DNA of 64,000 nucleotides from CAWAYR01 sp050250955 (GCA_050250955.1 JBFWNR010000002.1:558001-622000), one strand, 5' to 3'; shown: positions 43,195 to 52,091, numbered from the stretch's first letter. Notes: generated by a model from the letters alone, not told the origin. Translations and numbers: made by a program.

Positions 43195-44043
43195 ATGCCA
43201 CTCGACGAATACCGCAGGAAACGCGACTTCACCAAGACACCCGAGCCGTCGGGCGAGCCCGGCCCGCGGCCGGCCGACACCAGCCGCTACTTCTGCGTCC
43301 AGAAGCACCTGGCCAGCCATCTCCACTACGACCTGCGTCTCGAACACGACGGCGTGCTGCTGTCATGGGCGGTGCCCAAGGGCCCCTCGCTCGACACCCG
43401 CGACAAACGCCTGGCCATGCAGACCGAGGATCATCCCTACGACTATGGGTCGTTCGAAGGGGTGATACCCGAGGGCTACGGCGCCGGCGTGGTGATGCTG
43501 TGGGACTACGGCACCTGGACCCCGGAGTCGCCCGACGTCGACGCCGCCCTCAAGAAGGGCGATCTGAAGTTCCGTCTCGACGGCTACAAGCTGAAGGGCT
43601 CGTGGGCCCTCATCCGCACCCGCGGCTACGGCGACAGCAGCAAGCCGAGCTGGCTGCTCATCAAGCACAAGGACGAGTGGGCGGGGCCGATCGACATCAC
43701 CGAGTTCGCGCCGCTCAGCGTCAAGACCCCGAACGCCGACTTTGCCGACATCCTCGCCGCCGACACGCCAGACCTCTGGCGCAGCAATCCGCCGGCGAAA
43801 TCGGGAGACACCGGCCGCCTGTTCCAGCGCATCATCGCCACCGCGCTCGAGCTGCGCGATCGCGGCCACGCCGGGGCGCCGGCGCGGCCGATGTCCTCCG
43901 CCCGGGCCGCCGAGCGCCTCGCCGGCCTCGACGCCGGGGACGCCGCCTCCGCCGCCCGGCCGCGCCGCACGGCCCCGGCCGCGCCCGCCCGCTCGCGCCG
44001 TTCGTCTCCGGTCCCGCGCAAACGCCCAGGAGCCTCACGATGA
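43195..44043 (+). CDS. Stand-alone LigD-type 3'-phosphoesterase domain protein
   Basis: 282 residues. The phosphoesterase core (about 30-160) begins RYFCVQKHLASHLHYDLRLE with the catalytic His and Asp residues, then LSWAVPKGPSLDTRDKRLAM and HPYDYGSFEGVIPEGYGAG, and ends in SSKPSWLLIKHKDEWA. It would trim 3' ends at DNA breaks, as LigD does in nonhomologous end joining. The C-terminal ~70 residues are Arg/Ala/Pro-rich and basic, probably DNA-binding. No polymerase or ligase domain and no Ku gene is adjacent. Its TGA overlaps the next start (ATGA). Confidence 0.92.
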   Translation: MPLDEYRRKRDFTKTPEPSGEPGPRPADTSRYFCVQKHLASHLHYDLRLEHDGVLLSWAVPKGPSLDTRDKRLAMQTEDHPYDYGSFEGVIPEGYGAGVVMLWDYGTWTPESPDVDAALKKGDLKFRLDGYKLKGSWALIRTRGYGDSSKPSWLLIKHKDEWAGPIDITEFAPLSVKTPNADFADILAADTPDLWRSNPPAKSGDTGRLFQRIIATALELRDRGHAGAPARPMSSARAAERLAGLDAGDAASAARPRRTAPAAPARSRRSSPVPRKRPGASR

Positions 44044-45275
44044 CCAGCGATTCCTCCCCATTGTCACGGCGCGCCTTCGTCGCCGCCGGCGCCGCGGCGG
44101 CCGCCCACGTCTGGATTCCCTCGGACACGCTCGGCTACAGTGCCGCCGAGGCCGCGCGCGCGGTCGACAACGGCGTCGGCATGTCCAAATGGGATCTCGA
44201 CACGCCGGCGCTGTGCGTCGATCTCGACGCCCTCGAGTCCAACATCGCGACGATGCAAGCGCGACTGAAAGGGTTCGGGCTGGGCGCCCGCCCGCACGCC
44301 AAGACCCACAAGACCGCCGCCATCGCCAAGCTGCAGCTGGCCGCCGGCGCGCTCGGCATCTGCACCGCCAAGGTCAGCGAGGCCGAAGCGTTGGCGGCCG
44401 CCGGCATCGAGCGGATCTGCATGACGACCAGCAACCCCTCGAAGAGCAAGATCGCGCGGGCGATCGCGCTCAGCCGCCGGTCGCCCGAATTCATCCACGC
44501 CGTCGACGAACCCGGCAACGCCCGCGACCTGTCCGACGCCGCCGGGGCCGCCGGCATCACCGCCAGCGTGGTCGTCGACGTGGCGGTCGGCACGCGCAGC
44601 GGCATCCCGCCGGCCGACGCGCTGGCGCTGGCCCAGACGATCGATCGCCTGCCCCACCTGCGGCTGCGCGGCCTGCTGTCCTACGACGGCGGGGCCCAGC
44701 ACATCGCCGGCTTTGCGACCCGCAAGGCCCGCGCGCTCGAGAACATCGCCGCCAACGCCGAGGTTCGGGCGGCGATGGCCAGGAGCGGCCTGTCAACCGA
44801 GATCTTCAGCGGCGGCGGCACCGGCACCTACAACGTCCAGCACCACGTGCCGGGCTTCACCGACGTGCAGGTCGGCAGTTACCTGTTCATGGACATGCAG
44901 TACCTGGCCATCGGCAGCGAGGACGGCGATGCCGTCTACAAGGACTTCCGCCCGTCGCTGACCGTGGTCGCGACCGTCCTCAACAACCGCTTCGCCGGGC
45001 GGCTCACGACCGATGCCGGTGCCAAGGCGCTGACGCTCAACACGCCCCGCGCCGGCGTCGTCGGTGAACCCGGCATGGAGTACAACGCCGGATCGGACGA
45101 GTTTGGCGTCATCACCTACACCAGTGCCGCCCGCAGCTACCGCATCGGCGACCGCCTGGAGCTGGTCGTGCCCCACTGCGATCCGGTCGTGAACCTCTAC
45201 GACCAGATGTACGGCATCCGCAAGGATCGCGTCGAGGTGGTGTGGCCGATCACCGCCCGCGGCCACTCGCAGTAG
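44040..45275 (+). CDS. Tat-exported D-threonine aldolase/D-serine dehydratase-like PLP protein
   Basis: 411 residues. Twin-arginine signal (LSRRAFVAAGAAAAAHVW) precedes an alanine-racemase-type PLP barrel: DTPALCVDLDALESNIATM, and the PLP lysine in RPHAKTHKTAAIAKLQ. The C-terminal domain VPHCDPVVNLYDQMYG has His and Cys metal ligands typical of D-threonine aldolase and DSD1 proteins. It would act on D-hydroxy amino acids in the periplasm. AGGAG lies 7 nt before the ATG. Confidence 0.93.
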   Translation: MTSDSSPLSRRAFVAAGAAAAAHVWIPSDTLGYSAAEAARAVDNGVGMSKWDLDTPALCVDLDALESNIATMQARLKGFGLGARPHAKTHKTAAIAKLQLAAGALGICTAKVSEAEALAAAGIERICMTTSNPSKSKIARAIALSRRSPEFIHAVDEPGNARDLSDAAGAAGITASVVVDVAVGTRSGIPPADALALAQTIDRLPHLRLRGLLSYDGGAQHIAGFATRKARALENIAANAEVRAAMARSGLSTEIFSGGGTGTYNVQHHVPGFTDVQVGSYLFMDMQYLAIGSEDGDAVYKDFRPSLTVVATVLNNRFAGRLTTDAGAKALTLNTPRAGVVGEPGMEYNAGSDEFGVITYTSAARSYRIGDRLELVVPHCDPVVNLYDQMYGIRKDRVEVVWPITARGHSQ

Positions 45276-45290
45276 CGCCCGCCGCCCGAC

Positions 45291-46259
45291 TCAGTAGAGG
45301 ACCCGGCGGCTGAGCACGCTCCAGATCGCATGCGACAGCCGCCGCCGGTCGTGGCGGGCGATGGCGCGGGTCCACAGCGCCGCTTCGACGAGGATCGTCT
45401 GCGGCGGCAGGTGCCCCAGCGCCAGCGGCTCCTTGTGTTCCCGCGCGTAGCTGCCGAGCAGCGGCGACGGCAGCCTGGCGGTGTTGAAGACGACGATGTC
45501 GACCGGCCGCCCGAGCGTGCGCTCGACCCACGACAGGGCGTCGGCGGCGGTGAACCCGCGCATGCCGAGGCCCTCGGTCAGCAGGTTGGTGACCAGGATG
45601 ATCGGCCCCGGCATCGCCCGCAGCGCCTCCGGCACGCCGTCGACGAGCAGTGTCGGCATCAGGCTGGTGAAGAAGCTGCCGGGACCGATGATCACCGCGT
45701 CGAACCCGCGCACGGCGTCGTCGACCGCCGGATGGATCGCGGCGGCCGGCTCGAGCCAGATGCGCCGGATGGCATGCCCGGCGTCCAGCCAGGCGTCGAC
45801 CTCGACCTCGCCCCTGGTAGTCCGCCCGTCGGCGTGTTCGGCGCAGAGCGAGGCCCGGCTGACGCTGACCGGCCAGACCCGCCCCGAGCAGCCGAGCAGC
45901 GCCCGCAGCCCGTCCACCGCGGCCAGGAAGTCGCCGCTGTACTGCTCCATCATCGACAACAGCAGGTTGCCGCCGGTGTGGCCGCCGAGCCGCTGGTGCT
46001 CGAACAGTGTCGGCAGCCGCGACAGCAGCACGCGGCGCGCCTCGCCTTCGTTGCGGGCCAGCGCCAGCGCGCAGCGCAGCACGTCGCCCGGGGGCAGGAC
46101 GCCCAGTTCGTCGCGAAGCTGTCCGGAACTGCCGCCGCTGTCGAAGGTGGTGACGACGGCGTTCAGACGCAGCCAGGGATTGCGCTTGAGACCACCCAGC
46201 AGGCTCGGCAGCCCGGTACCGCCGCCGAAACAGCCGATGTTCAGTTGCCGCAGCCGCAT
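45291..46259 (-). CDS. yvcK: YvcK/CofD-like UDP-sugar-binding protein
   Basis: 322 residues. IGCFGGGTGLPSLLGGLKRNP is the nucleotide-binding loop, then VTTFDSGGSSGQLRDELGVLPPGDVLRCALAL and IIGPGSFFTSLMPTLLVDGVPEAL, the hallmark blocks of the YvcK branch of the CofD superfamily. In firmicutes YvcK binds UDP-GlcNAc and supports cell shape and gluconeogenic growth. The ATG at 46259 (MRLRQLNIG) is chosen; a TACAAT box lies 9 nt upstream. Confidence 0.94.
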   Translation of the reverse strand: MRLRQLNIGCFGGGTGLPSLLGGLKRNPWLRLNAVVTTFDSGGSSGQLRDELGVLPPGDVLRCALALARNEGEARRVLLSRLPTLFEHQRLGGHTGGNLLLSMMEQYSGDFLAAVDGLRALLGCSGRVWPVSVSRASLCAEHADGRTTRGEVEVDAWLDAGHAIRRIWLEPAAAIHPAVDDAVRGFDAVIIGPGSFFTSLMPTLLVDGVPEALRAMPGPIILVTNLLTEGLGMRGFTAADALSWVERTLGRPVDIVVFNTARLPSPLLGSYAREHKEPLALGHLPPQTILVEAALWTRAIARHDRRRLSHAIWSVLSRRVLY

Positions 46260-46268
46260 CGCCGCCCA

Positions 46269-46274
46269 ATTGTA
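46269..46274 (-). promoter_or_regulatory. -10 element (TACAAT) for yvcK
   Basis: TACAAT on the minus strand, 9 nt before the yvcK ATG at 46259. Start-proximal class. Confidence 0.5.
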
Positions 46275-46282
46275 ACGTCCGC

Positions 46283-46312
46283 TTGACGCCGACGCGCGGC
46301 GTTGGCTACGGT
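46283..46312 (+). promoter_or_regulatory. Promoter (TTGACG-18-TACGGT) for the MBL hydrolase
   Basis: TTGACG (46283-46288) and TACGGT (46307-46312) are 18 nt apart. The ATG at 46319 follows the -10 by 6 nt. One of the few start-proximal sites with a recognisable -35. Confidence 0.5.
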
Positions 46313-46318
46313 CCGCGG

Positions 46319-47293
46319 ATGCGAGATCGCGCTCGAAGGCTCTGGGTGGCCGCGGCGATCGCTGGCGTCGTGCTGCCGGCGGCGGTCGCCGGTCAGGCGC
46401 CGGCACCGGCGGTGCTGCAGGTGACGCTGCTCGGCACCGGCAACCCGCGGCCGACCGCCGAGCGATTCGGCCCGTCGATCCTCGTCGAGGCCGGCGCGCA
46501 GGCGATCCTCGTCGATGCCGGACGCGGCAGCACGCAGCGGCTGTTCGAGATCGGCCAGCGGGCGTTGCTGACGCGTCTCGACGCGGTCGTGCTCACCCAC
46601 CTGCACTCGGACCACACCGTCGGCCTGCCCGACCTCGTCCTGACGCCGTGGATTTTCGGCCGGACGACGCCGCTGCGCCTCCTCGGCCCGCCCGGCACTG
46701 TCGACATGGCCCGTCACCTGGAGGCCGCCTACGCCTACGACCGGGTGACGCGGGCCAAGGACGAGGGCTTCCCCGCGGCCGGGGCCACCTTCGACGCCGA
46801 CGACGTCTCCCCCGGGATCGTCTACGACGCCGATGGCCTCCGCGTCACCGCCTTCGCCGTCGATCACGGCGCCTTCGCCACGCCGGCATACGGCTACCGG
46901 GTGGACTATCGCGGCCGCTCGGCGGCGTTCTCCGGCGACACCCGGTTCCACGAGCCGCTCGCCGTCGCCGCCAAGGGCGTCGACGTCCTCGTCCACGAGG
47001 TGATCTCGCCCGAGGTCGAGATGCGGCGGGCCCAGGTGCAGGGGACGGCGGCGCTCGAGCGCATCGTGGCCCGCCATGCCAGTCCCGAACAGGTCGGCAC
47101 CATCTTCGCGCGCGTGCAGCCGAAGCTGGCGGTCTACTCGCACATCGTGCCGTCGCCGGCGACTGCCGAGGATCTGGTGGCGCCGACCCGACGCACCTAT
47201 GCCGGCCCGCTGGCAGTGGGCTACGACCTGATGACGATCGTCATCACCGACACGGTGGAGGTCTTCCCGCGCCGCACGCTGTCGGACAAGTAG
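46319..47293 (+). CDS. Secreted metallo-beta-lactamase-fold hydrolase
   Basis: 324 residues, signal peptide MRDRARRLWVAAAIAGVVLP. The RNase Z-like core starts LQVTLLGTGNPRPTAERFGPS; the zinc motif is VVLTHLHSDHTVGL (HxHxDH), with an Asp in AFSGDTRFHEP and late His residues in KLAVYSHIVP. Members with export signals are phosphodiesterases or lactonases, such as arylsulfatase-like acidobacterial hydrolases; the substrate cannot be fixed. Divergent from yvcK. Confidence 0.92.
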   Translation: MRDRARRLWVAAAIAGVVLPAAVAGQAPAPAVLQVTLLGTGNPRPTAERFGPSILVEAGAQAILVDAGRGSTQRLFEIGQRALLTRLDAVVLTHLHSDHTVGLPDLVLTPWIFGRTTPLRLLGPPGTVDMARHLEAAYAYDRVTRAKDEGFPAAGATFDADDVSPGIVYDADGLRVTAFAVDHGAFATPAYGYRVDYRGRSAAFSGDTRFHEPLAVAAKGVDVLVHEVISPEVEMRRAQVQGTAALERIVARHASPEQVGTIFARVQPKLAVYSHIVPSPATAEDLVAPTRRTYAGPLAVGYDLMTIVITDTVEVFPRRTLSDK

Positions 47294-47321
47294 CCACCGG
47301 CGGCAGGGCCGGCGCCGGGGG

Positions 47322-47327
47322 TACACT
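47322..47327 (+). promoter_or_regulatory. -10 element (TACACT) for the 47334 gene
   Basis: TACACT, 6 nt, then the ATG at 47334. Start-proximal class. Confidence 0.45.
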
Positions 47328-47333
47328 GGCGCC

Positions 47334-48026
47334 ATGTCGTCGGCTGCGTCCGGACCCGCTGCGATCGTCCTGACCGATCTCCAGGTCATCTTCGCCGACC
47401 GGCTCGAGGCCTTCGTCGTCTACGCGCCGACGCACGTGCCCCAGCCGAGCGTCGCGTTGGTGCAGTCGCTCGAACTGGCCGACCTCACCGACTGCGCCGC
47501 CCGCTCGGCCCGCTGGCAGCGCGCCGGCGCGGCGATTCCGGTGCTGCTAACGCGGCGGGAGTTCGCCGGGTCGCTCGACGCCTTCCCGGTCGAGTTCGGC
47601 GAGATCATCGCCACCCACCAGGTGCTCTTCGGCGACGATCCGTTTGCCGGCCTCGCCGTGGCCGCTGCCGACCTGCGCCGGGCCTGCGAAGGCCAGACGC
47701 GGTCGCTGCTTCTCCACCTGCGCGAGGACTACATGGAAGCCGGCGGCGACCCGCGCGCGGTCACGGCGATGGTGGTCGACTCGGCCCCGGAGTTCCGGGC
47801 GCTGCTCGGCCTGCTGGCCCGGCTGGACGGCCAGCGGCCGGCCGATCGCGATCTGGCGGCCTGGGCCGCCGACCGGCTCGGCCTCGATCCGCGGGCGACG
47901 TCCGACGTGATCCACCTCGCCAACCCCTCCGCTGCCGGTACCGTCGACGCCGTGCGGCTGTTTCCCGACTACCTGGCGGCGGTCGAACGGCTGGCCCGCC
48001 GCGTCGACGCGTGGTCGACGTCGTGA
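47334..48026 (+). CDS. Unassigned protein, possibly a degenerate nucleotidyltransferase
   Basis: 230 residues. The central PVLLTRREFAGSLDAFPVEFGEIIATHQVLFGDDP resembles the second half of some bacterial nucleotidyltransferase-fold proteins, but the catalytic GSxxxxxxxxxDxD motif is not seen where FVVYAPTHVPQ lies. The C-terminal ~110 residues are helical (RRACEGQTRSLLLHLREDYM, AVERLARRVDAW). Function unknown. Its 3' end overlaps the TPM gene by 16 nt, so they are cotranscribed. Confidence 0.78.
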   Translation: MSSAASGPAAIVLTDLQVIFADRLEAFVVYAPTHVPQPSVALVQSLELADLTDCAARSARWQRAGAAIPVLLTRREFAGSLDAFPVEFGEIIATHQVLFGDDPFAGLAVAAADLRRACEGQTRSLLLHLREDYMEAGGDPRAVTAMVVDSAPEFRALLGLLARLDGQRPADRDLAAWAADRLGLDPRATSDVIHLANPSAAGTVDAVRLFPDYLAAVERLARRVDAWSTS

Positions 48027-48817
48027 CGGCGAGGGGACGCGCGGTCACGACGGTGCTGGCCGCGGCGCTGACCGCCACGGCGCTCACCGCGGCGGCCCAG
48101 CCGCCGCCACCGGCGCTGACGGCGCCGGTCAACGACTTTGCCGGCGTGGTCGATGCCGAGTCGGCGGCCGCTCTGGATCGGCTCATCCGCGACCTGCGCG
48201 GCGCCAGCGGCGACACGGTGGTGGTGGCCACGGTGAAGACCGTCCAGCCGTGGGGCGACGTCCGCACCTACGCGACCGCGATGTTCGAGAACGGCGGCCG
48301 CGGCATCGGCGAACGCGGCAAGGACAACGGCCTGCTGCTGCTGCTGGCGGTCGAGGATCGGCAGGTCTGGGTCGAGGTCGGCTACGACCTGGAAGGCATC
48401 GTCACCGACGGCTTCGCCGGGGAGACCAGCCGGCAGGTCATGGCGCCCTACTTCCGCCAGGGGCAGTACGGTCAGGGCCTGCTCGCCGGCACCTCGCGCC
48501 TGGTCGAGCGCATCGCCGCCGACCGCAACGTCACCGTCACCGGGATTCGCGTGTCGGCGCCGCCCGAGCCAGTGCGCGATCCGGTGTCGGTCGACTGGGT
48601 CGTGCTGCTGTTCGTCGTCCTGTTCGTGATTCTGCCGCTGGTCAACCGCCGGGGCCGGCGGCGGCGACGCGGGTGGCGGGGCGGTGTCGGACCATGGGGT
48701 GGCGGCTACTATGGAGGCACCTGGGGCGGTGGGTCGTCGTGGGGCGGCTCCAGCGGCGGGTTCGGCGGATTCGGCGGCGGCCGCAGCGGCGGCGGAGGCG
48801 GCGGCGCCTCGTGGTAG
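48011..48817 (+). CDS. TPM-domain membrane protein (YgcG-like)
   Basis: 268 residues. Signal peptide, then the TPM domain: VNDFAGVVDAESAAALDRLIRDL, ERGKDNGLLLLLAVEDRQVWVEVGYDLEGIVTD. A membrane helix (WVVLLFVVLFVILPLV) and an Arg-rich stop-transfer follow, then a Gly/Trp/Ser-rich tail (GGSSWGGSSGGFGGFGGGRSGGG) typical of these proteins. TPM proteins are usually encoded beside LemA, as here. GTG start. The role is unproven, with proposed links to envelope maintenance. Confidence 0.91.
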   Translation: MVDVVTARGRAVTTVLAAALTATALTAAAQPPPPALTAPVNDFAGVVDAESAAALDRLIRDLRGASGDTVVVATVKTVQPWGDVRTYATAMFENGGRGIGERGKDNGLLLLLAVEDRQVWVEVGYDLEGIVTDGFAGETSRQVMAPYFRQGQYGQGLLAGTSRLVERIAADRNVTVTGIRVSAPPEPVRDPVSVDWVVLLFVVLFVILPLVNRRGRRRRRGWRGGVGPWGGGYYGGTWGGGSSWGGSSGGFGGFGGGRSGGGGGGASW

Positions 48818-48845
48818 GCACTCTGGGCACGCAGGGGGAGGCGTC

Positions 48846-49418
48846 ATGCGGAAGCTGGTGATCGCGAGTCTCGTGATGGTGGCGGCCGTGTCGGCCAGCG
48901 GCTGCTCCTACAACCGGTTCGTCACCCAGGAAGAAGCGGTGAAGGCGCAGTGGGCGCAGGTCGAGAACCAGTTGAAGCGCCGGAACGACCTCATCCCGAA
49001 CCTGGTCGAGACGACCAAGGGCTTTGCAGCGCAGGAACGCGAGGTGTTCCAGGCCATCGCCGACTCGCGGGCCAAGCTCGCCGGAGCGACGACCCCGCAG
49101 GAGACCATGCAGGCCGCCAACGAGCAGTCGAGCGCCCTGTCGCGCCTCCTGGTCGTGGTCGAGAACTACCCCGACCTGCGGTCGAGCGAGATCTTCGCCC
49201 GCCTGTCCGACGAACTGGCCGGCACCGAGAACCGCATCGCCACCGAGCGGATGCGCTACAACGAGCGGGTCCAGGAATACAACACCTCGCGGCGGCAGTT
49301 CCCGGCCAACATCACCAACGCCATCTTCCGCTTCCAGGACTACCCCCTGTTCGAGGCCCCGCCCGAGGCCCGGGAGGCCCCGAAGGTAGACTTCTCCCGG
49401 CCGAAATCCGGCAGCTAG
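48846..49418 (+). CDS. lemA: LemA-family lipoprotein
   Basis: 190 residues. The leader ends in a lipobox (VSASGCSYN), so the mature protein should be lipidated. EEAVKAQWAQVENQLKRRNDLIPNLVETTKGF is the LemA signature, with a long alpha-helical coiled coil (ENQLKRRNDLIPNL to QYNTSRRQFP) as in all members. A GGGGGAGG ribosome site lies 5 nt before the ATG. It follows the TPM gene by 28 nt; the pair is a common operon of unclear envelope function. Confidence 0.93.
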   Translation: MRKLVIASLVMVAAVSASGCSYNRFVTQEEAVKAQWAQVENQLKRRNDLIPNLVETTKGFAAQEREVFQAIADSRAKLAGATTPQETMQAANEQSSALSRLLVVVENYPDLRSSEIFARLSDELAGTENRIATERMRYNERVQEYNTSRRQFPANITNAIFRFQDYPLFEAPPEAREAPKVDFSRPKSGS

Positions 49419-49468
49419 CCCCCGGCCGGAGGCCGGGCCAGACAACACTGCACCGGGCGGGGCGGAGC

Positions 49469-49510
49469 GAGCCTCGGATCCGACGGTCGGGGCTCGCCGG
49501 TCCGAGGCTC
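49469..49510. repeat. Cruciform-forming inverted repeat
   Basis: Arms GAGCCTCGGA and TCCGAGGCTC (10 bp, perfect) with a 22-nt loop that itself contains CCGAC-G-GTCGG. It lies between lemA and the sigma gene. No U-run, so not an evident intrinsic terminator; it may end the lemA transcript or be a repetitive extragenic palindrome. The rest of 49419-49586 holds nothing recognisable. Confidence 0.6.
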
Positions 49511-49586
49511 CGCCTCGCCGGGTTCCAACCCTGGGGCGGGCTCTCCCATCCAATCGGGCAAAGGAGCCGACGCGCTGGACGGCGGT

Positions 49587-50159
49587 GTGAACCGAACCCC
49601 TCACTCCCGGCCAGAGTCGGAGGCCGACGATGTCGCCCGCGCCGTCGCGGGCGACACGGCGGCCTTCGAGCGTCTGTATCGCACGCACGTGCCACGGATT
49701 CTCGCCCTCGCCCGACGCATGGCCGGCGCCGCCGACGCCGACGAGCTGGCCCAGGACGTCTTCGTGCGCGCCTGGCAGAAGCTGGGCAGTTTTCGCGGTG
49801 AGTCGTCGCTCGCCACGTGGCTGCACCGGATGGCCGTCAACGTCATCATCGAGCGCTTCCGGACCCTCGGCACCCAGCGTGACCGCTTCCTGTCCGACGG
49901 CGAGGAGGCGCTCGGCCGGCTGCCCGCGGTGGCCCTGGCCTCCGGCGGCTGGGACATCGGCATGGACCTCGACGCCGCGGTCGATCGGCTGCCGGCCGGG
50001 GCCCGCTCGGTGTTCGTCCTGCACGACGTCGAGGGCTACAAGCACGAGGAGATCGGCGCCCTGCTCGGCGTGTCGGTCGGCACGTCGAAATCACAGCTGC
50101 ACCGGGCCAGGATGACGCTGCGCAGCTTCCTCACCCAGGCGAGGCCGGTCCATGACTGA
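49587..50159 (+). CDS. ECF-type RNA polymerase sigma factor
   Basis: 190 residues. Sigma region 2 spans AFERLYRTHVPRILALARRM and ELAQDVFVRAWQKLGSFRGESSLATWLHRMAVN. Region 4 is RLPAGARSVFVLHDVEGYKHEEIGALLGVSVGTSKSQLHRAR, a helix-turn-helix. GTG start. The next gene, an anti-sigma factor, overlaps its stop by 8 nt, and the third gene encodes a DUF4097 envelope protein, so the trio is a probable envelope-stress module. Confidence 0.93.
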   Translation: MNRTPHSRPESEADDVARAVAGDTAAFERLYRTHVPRILALARRMAGAADADELAQDVFVRAWQKLGSFRGESSLATWLHRMAVNVIIERFRTLGTQRDRFLSDGEEALGRLPAVALASGGWDIGMDLDAAVDRLPAGARSVFVLHDVEGYKHEEIGALLGVSVGTSKSQLHRARMTLRSFLTQARPVHD

Positions 50160-50850
50160 ACATCCCGGAGACGCGCTGTCCGGCTACCTGGACGGCGAGC
50201 TCGACGCCGCGGCCGGCGCCGCCGTCGAGCGGCACCTGCAGGCCTGCGCGACGTGCCGTGCCGTCGTCGACGACCTGCGCCGCCTGCAGGCTGAGGCCGG
50301 GGCGTGGGCCGCGGCGGCGCCGCCGCCGAGCCGCGATCTGTGGACCGGGATCGCCGCCCGGCTCGAGCCGCGGGTGGCACCGGCCGCCCCGGCGCGGGTC
50401 GTGCCGTGGTACCGCCGACGCTGGGAGGTGGGTGTGGCCGAACTGGCCCTCGCCGCCAGCCTGGTGGCGGCGGTCACCGCCGGCGTGATGTGGCGCGGCC
50501 GTCCCGCGCCGTCGCCCACCGCCGCGGAGCCGGCCCCGGTGCTGGCCCAGGTCGAGCCGATCGAGGCGCCGGCCGAAGTGGTGACGGCGGCGAGCTTCGC
50601 CGACGCGCAGTTCGACGCCGCCGTGGCCGATCTCGAGCAGGTGCTGCGCGAGCAGCGCGACTCGCTCGACCCGCGCACCGTGATCGTCCTCGAGCGCAAC
50701 CTGCAGGTCATCGACGACGCCATCCGCGAGGCGCGGACGGCCCTGGCCGCCGACCCGGCCAACGCGCTGCTCAACGCCCACCTCGCCGAAGCCAGGCAGC
50801 GCAAGCTCAACCTGCTGCGCCGCGCCGCCCTCATCACCGAAGGAGTCTGA
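50152..50850 (+). CDS. Membrane anti-sigma factor with zinc-finger domain
   Basis: 232 residues. The zf-HC2 domain is ALSGYLDGELDAAAGAAVERHLQACATCRAVV (H-x3-C-x2-C), the sigma-inhibitory anti-sigma domain. A membrane helix (VGVAELALAASLVAAVTAGVMW, about 98-120) leads to a periplasmic region with a helical stretch. It would hold the upstream sigma factor until a stress signal releases it. Its start is inside the sigma gene; its stop overlaps the DUF4097 gene start (TGATG). Confidence 0.91.
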   Translation: MTEHPGDALSGYLDGELDAAAGAAVERHLQACATCRAVVDDLRRLQAEAGAWAAAAPPPSRDLWTGIAARLEPRVAPAAPARVVPWYRRRWEVGVAELALAASLVAAVTAGVMWRGRPAPSPTAAEPAPVLAQVEPIEAPAEVVTAASFADAQFDAAVADLEQVLREQRDSLDPRTVIVLERNLQVIDDAIREARTALAADPANALLNAHLAEARQRKLNLLRRAALITEGV

Positions 50851-52091
50851 TGCTCATGTTCCACCGCCTGCCGATCCTCGTGGGTGCCTGGCTGGCCCTC
50901 GCCGCCCCGCTGGCGGCGACCGCCCAGAACGCCGACGCCCAGGCCCCGGTCCAGGCCCGACCGGGCGGGCCCGAAACCGACGCGCCGCGCACCGATCAGA
51001 CCGTGGACGTCACCCGCGGCAGCCAGCTGGTGCTGTCGAGCCAGGCCGGCGAGGCCATCGTGCGCACCTGGGACCGCGACGCCGTGCGGGTGCAGGCCTC
51101 GCACAGCACCCGTGAGCGCGTCGAGGTCCAGACCGCCGACAACACCGTGCGCGTTCGCGCCCGGACGGCGTCGGGCTCGCGCGGACCGGCCGGCCTGGTG
51201 GACTACGCGATCACCGTCCCGCGCTGGATGCCGGTGAGCCTCTCGGGCACCTACCTGGCCGCGGTCATCGAAGGCGCCGGCGCCGCCGTCAACGTCGAGA
51301 CCGTGGGTGGCGACATCACCGTCAAGGGCGGGTCGGGCGCGGTCACGCTGCGGTCGATCGAGGGCGAGATCGTGGTCGAGAACGCCACCGGTAAGGTGCA
51401 GGCGACGACCGTCAACGACTCGATCGCGATCCGCGGCGTGTCGGGCGACGTCATCGCCGAGACCACCAATGGCGACGTGGTCGTGTCCAGCTCGAAGGCC
51501 GCGAACCTCGAGGTGTCGACGGTCAACGGCGACGTCCGCTTCGAGGGGCCGGTCGTCGATCGCGGCGTCTATCGTGTCACCACCCACAACGGCGACATCC
51601 GCGTCAGCGTCGGCCAGCAGGCCAACGTGACGGTGTTCGTCCGCACCTTCGGCGGCGACTTCTCCAGCGACTTCCCGGTGACCCTGCCCGACGGGATGAG
51701 CAATCGCGACGGCAACAAGCGCTTCAACTTCACCCTCGGCGGCGGCAGCGCCCGGGTCGAACTGCAGTCGTTCCAGGGCGACATCCACGTCAGCCGCGGT
51801 CCGCTGGCGCCGGAACGTCAGCGGCGGCGCGGCGCCCGTGGCCACGGCCACGACGGACTCGACGTCGCCGGTCTGGCTGCCGAGGTCGGCGCCCACGTCG
51901 CCGCCCATGGCGGCCCGTTCGCCGCCGCGCTGGCGGCGCCGGTCGCCGAGGTCGTCGCCACCGTCGTGCCGGCGGTGCAGGCCGAGGTGGCGGCCACCCG
52001 CGTCGTCGACGTCGAGCGCATCCGCGCCCGGGTCACGGCCACCGCCGAGACGGTCGCTCAGGACGTGGTGCGGCGGATCATCCGGCAGTAG
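50850..52091 (+). CDS. DUF4097 beta-solenoid-type envelope protein
   Basis: 413 residues. Signal peptide (LVGAWLALAAPLAATAQ), then repeated strands rich in G-D-(I/V) turns (for example VGGDITVKGGSGAVTLRSIEGE, TTNGDVVVSSSKAANLEVSTVNGDVRFEG), the signature of DUF4097 adhesin-like repeats. The C-terminal ~100 residues are Arg/His then Ala/Val-rich, without a clear domain. AAGGAG sits 4 nt before the ATG. Third gene of the sigma operon. It overlaps the convergent GNAT gene by 14 nt. Confidence 0.89.
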   Translation: MLMFHRLPILVGAWLALAAPLAATAQNADAQAPVQARPGGPETDAPRTDQTVDVTRGSQLVLSSQAGEAIVRTWDRDAVRVQASHSTRERVEVQTADNTVRVRARTASGSRGPAGLVDYAITVPRWMPVSLSGTYLAAVIEGAGAAVNVETVGGDITVKGGSGAVTLRSIEGEIVVENATGKVQATTVNDSIAIRGVSGDVIAETTNGDVVVSSSKAANLEVSTVNGDVRFEGPVVDRGVYRVTTHNGDIRVSVGQQANVTVFVRTFGGDFSSDFPVTLPDGMSNRDGNKRFNFTLGGGSARVELQSFQGDIHVSRGPLAPERQRRRGARGHGHDGLDVAGLAAEVGAHVAAHGGPFAAALAAPVAEVVATVVPAVQAEVAATRVVDVERIRARVTATAETVAQDVVRRIIRQ

